From positions 124,001 through 188,000 of the forward strand of contig NZ_BJFN01000005.1 of assembly GCF_014189855.1 (NCBI RefSeq): a stretch of 64,000 nt of DNA. Direction: 5' to 3'. A program made the position numbers and the translations under genes. This DNA is from Buttiauxella sp. A111 (GTDB taxonomy: Bacteria; Pseudomonadota; Gammaproteobacteria; Enterobacterales; Enterobacteriaceae). Shown piece by piece: positions 62,161 to 64,000 of the stretch. Position 1 is the first letter of the stretch. Each line of letters begins with the position of its first letter. The notes beneath the pieces were generated by a model. It was not told the origin of the DNA. It was given only the letters and a program-made list of their open reading frames with translations, and searched no databases.

Positions 62161-63270
62161 ATGAAGGTAAACGCGAAGACATTACTCGCCGGGTTTGTTG
62201 CTTTGGCGGTGTCTCACGCGGCAACGGCGGCAGACATTAAAGTTGCCGTTGTTGGTGCAATGTCAGGGCCGGTTGCGCAGTGGGGCGATATGGAGTTCAA
62301 CGGTGCGCGCCAGGCGATCAAAGACATCAACGCCAAGGGCGGCATCAAAGGCGACAAGCTTGTTGCAGTTGAATACGACGATGCTTGCGATCCAAAACAA
62401 GCCGTTGCGGTTGCTAACAAAATCGTAAACGACGGTGTGCGTTATGTTATCGGCCACCTTTGCTCCTCTTCAACTCAGCCTGCGTCTGATATTTATGAAG
62501 ACGAAGGCATCCTGATGATCACGCCTGGGGCAACTAACCCAGAGCTGACAAGCCGCGGCTACAAAATGATTATGCGTACCGCTGGCCTGGATTCATCCCA
62601 GGGCCCAACGGCGTCTAAATACATTCTTGAAACCGTTAAGCCACAGCGCATCGCTATCATTCATGACAAGCAGCAATACGGTGAAGGTCTGGCGCGTTCT
62701 GTACAAGACGGCCTGAAAAAAGGCGGCGCGAACATCGTCTTCTTCGACGGTATCACCGCGGGCGATAAAGACTTCTCCACGCTGGTTGCGCGCCTGCAGA
62801 AAGAAAATATCGACTTCGTCTACTACGGCGGTTACTACCCGGAAATGGGCCAGATCCTGCGCCAGGCGCGTGCGGTTGGCCTGAAAACCCAGTTTATGGG
62901 GCCAGAAGGTGTGGGTAACGCATCCTTGTCCAACATCGCAGGTGCTGCAGGCGAAGGCATGTTAGTCACCATGCCAAAACGCTATGACCAGGACCCAAGC
63001 AACAAAGCTATCGTGGATGAGCTGAAAGCTGAGAAGAAAGATCCAAGCGGCCCGTACGTGTGGATCACTTACGCAGCGGTGCAATCTCTGGCGACAGCCC
63101 TTGAGCGTACGGGAAGTGAAGAACCTGCAGATTTAATCAAAGATTTAAAAGCTAACGGTGCGAAAACCGTCATTGGGCCGCTGAACTGGGATGAGAAAGG
63201 CGATCTAAAGGGATTTGAATTTGGTGTCTTCCAGTGGCATGCCGACGGTTCGTCTTCACCGACGAAGTAA
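62161..63270 (+). CDS. livK: Leu-specific binding protein LivK
   Basis: A 369-residue periplasmic binding protein, paralogous to LivJ over its whole length. The signal peptide is [23 protein letters not shown], followed by [29 protein letters not shown] (where LivJ has AATAPEL) and the end [13 protein letters not shown] mark it as the LivK type. It prefers leucine and feeds LivHMGF. ATG 62161 is chosen over 62098 because it starts the signal peptide. Confidence 0.96.
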   Translation: MKVNAKTLLAGFVALAVSHAATAADIKVAVVGAMSGPVAQWGDMEFNGARQAIKDINAKGGIKGDKLVAVEYDDACDPKQAVAVANKIVNDGVRYVIGHLCSSSTQPASDIYEDEGILMITPGATNPELTSRGYKMIMRTAGLDSSQGPTASKYILETVKPQRIAIIHDKQQYGEGLARSVQDGLKKGGANIVFFDGITAGDKDFSTLVARLQKENIDFVYYGGYYPEMGQILRQARAVGLKTQFMGPEGVGNASLSNIAGAAGEGMLVTMPKRYDQDPSNKAIVDELKAEKKDPSGPYVWITYAAVQSLATALERTGSEEPADLIKDLKANGAKTVIGPLNWDEKGDLKGFEFGVFQWHADGSSSPTK

Positions 63271-63294
63271 GGCTACGACACTTCAGTCATCCCA

Positions 63295-63319
63295 CCTTCC
63301 GGGCGCAAAACCCGGAAGG
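63295..63319 (+). other. hairpin between livK and livH
   Basis: CCTTCCGGG and CCCGGAAGG form a perfect 9-bp stem with a 7-nt loop, without a T-run, in the 67-nt gap between livK and livH. A stem of this type could protect the abundant livK message end or partly reduce livH expression. Confidence 0.65.
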
Positions 63320-63337
63320 CATTAGAAAGGTTATTGT

Positions 63338-64000
63338 ATGTCTGAGCAGTTCCTCTACTTCCTTCAGCAGATGTTTAACGGCGTCACGCTGGGCAGCACC
63401 TACGCGCTGATAGCCATCGGTTACACCATGGTTTACGGCATCATTGGCATGATCAACTTCGCCCACGGCGAGGTCTACATGATCGGCAGCTACGTCTCGT
63501 TTATGATCATTGCAGCGTTGATGATGATGGGCATTGATGTGGGCTGGATGCTGGTCGGGGCCGGTTTCATTGGTGCAATTGTTATCGCCAGTGCTTACGG
63601 CTGGAGCATCGAGCGCGTCGCGTATAAACCCGTGCGTAATTCTAAGCGTCTGATTGCACTGATCTCCGCCATCGGTATGTCCATCTTCCTGCAAAACTAC
63701 GTCAGCCTCACTGAAGGTTCGCGTGACATCGCACTGCCAAGCCTGTTTAACGGCCAGTGGGTTGTCGGTGCCAGCGAAAGCTTCACCGCAACCATTACCA
63801 CCATGCAGTTGGTGATTTGGATCGTGACATTCCTTGCCATGTTAGCGCTGACACTTTTCATCCGTTATTCGCGTATGGGCCGTGCTTGCCGTGCGTGTGC
63901 GGAAGATTTGAAAATGGCGAGTCTGCTCGGTATTAACACTGACCGCGTTATCTCTCTGACCTTTGTGATTGGTGCGGCAATGGCGGCTGTGGCTGGTGTG
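63338..64000 (+). CDS. livH: branched-chain amino acid permease LivH, partial
   Basis: The first 221 codons of LivH, cut by the window end (E. coli LivH is 308 residues). It is an inner-membrane ABC permease; MSEQFLYFLQQMFNGVTLGSTYALIAIGYTMVYGIIGMINFAHGEVYMIG is the highly conserved start, and RMGRACRACAEDLKMASLLGI is the loop that contacts the LivG/LivF ATPases. It pairs with LivM, expected downstream. A weak AAAGG site precedes ATG 63338. Confidence 0.95.
   Translation, partial: MSEQFLYFLQQMFNGVTLGSTYALIAIGYTMVYGIIGMINFAHGEVYMIGSYVSFMIIAALMMMGIDVGWMLVGAGFIGAIVIASAYGWSIERVAYKPVRNSKRLIALISAIGMSIFLQNYVSLTEGSRDIALPSLFNGQWVVGASESFTATITTMQLVIWIVTFLAMLALTLFIRYSRMGRACRACAEDLKMASLLGINTDRVISLTFVIGAAMAAVAGV

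Noticed and set aside
1-64000. tRNA or rRNA genes
   Set aside because: No cloverleaf with GGTTCGAATCC-type arm and no rRNA sequence was noticed on either strand by eye.

Overview
The window is chromosomal DNA from a member of the Enterobacteriaceae. Most proteins are near-identical in length and sequence, as I remember them, to E. coli K-12 proteins, and the order yhjG-yhjE-yhjD-yhjC, gor-rlmJ-prlC-rsmJ, uspA-uspB-pitA-yhiN, yhhT-yhhS-dcrB-yhhQ-tusA, zntA-yhhN-yhhM-yhhL-rsmD, ftsY-ftsE-ftsX-rpoH and livJ-panM-livK-livH follows the K-12 map. An exact 127-bp ERIC element also points to enterics. The genus cannot be fixed from this alone; it is not E. coli, because several K-12 genes of the interval (nik, rhsB, acpT, dtpB) are absent from their expected places and other genes are present instead.

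Layout. 1-4.9 kb: end of yhjG, transporter yhjE, membrane protein yhjD, LysR regulator yhjC and a divergent short-chain dehydrogenase. 5-11 kb: small accessory genes (BhsA/YdgH-type peptide, GNAT, cupin, DUF1127, a MocR regulator resembling YjiR, a HEPN-like membrane protein, a glycine-zipper protein, a small charged exported protein) and the ERIC element. 11-20.5 kb: conserved housekeeping block (gor, rlmJ, prlC, rsmJ, uspA, uspB, pitA, yhiN). 20.6-43.5 kb: a large variable island between yhiN and yhhT. 43.5-47.7 kb: yhhT to tusA. 47.7-50.8 kb: an inserted TRAP transporter operon. 50.8-64 kb: zntA through ftsYEX-rpoH to the branched-chain amino acid uptake locus, cut off inside livH.

The variable island is the most interesting part. 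It starts with a compact carbohydrate cluster: a GlcNAc-family PTS permease (EIIBC), a lyase of the adenylosuccinate lyase superfamily and a NagA-like deacetylase, almost without gaps, facing a convergent regulator that carries an EIIB-like domain. The combination suggests import of a phosphorylated amino sugar derivative followed by fumarate-releasing and deacetylating steps; the substrate is unknown. Next is a complete contact-dependent inhibition operon, cdiB-cdiC-cdiA-cdiI: outer-membrane transporter, HlyC-type acyltransferase, a 3279-residue CdiA with an LENN (not VENN) junction, and a 79-residue membrane protein whose start overlaps the cdiA stop and is the likely immunity protein. A small membrane immunity protein and a glycine-rich hydrophobic toxin tail suggest an inner-membrane-acting toxin. 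An Ail/Lom-type outer-membrane protein follows, then a SymE toxin gene with an antisense SymR-like RNA and a textbook LexA box, and finally an MFS exporter and a creatinase-like M24 protein that lacks most metal ligands.

Regulatory sequence that can be read directly includes a MerR-type zntA promoter with a 20-bp spacer, a perfect sigma-E promoter ahead of rpoH, a likely sigma-32 promoter ahead of prlC, two perfect palindromes ahead of the TRAP operon, and several clear terminators. Four intergenic regions hold a dispersed CCCTCTCC/GGAGAGGG repeat family. No tRNA, rRNA, CRISPR array, insertion sequence or prophage gene was seen.
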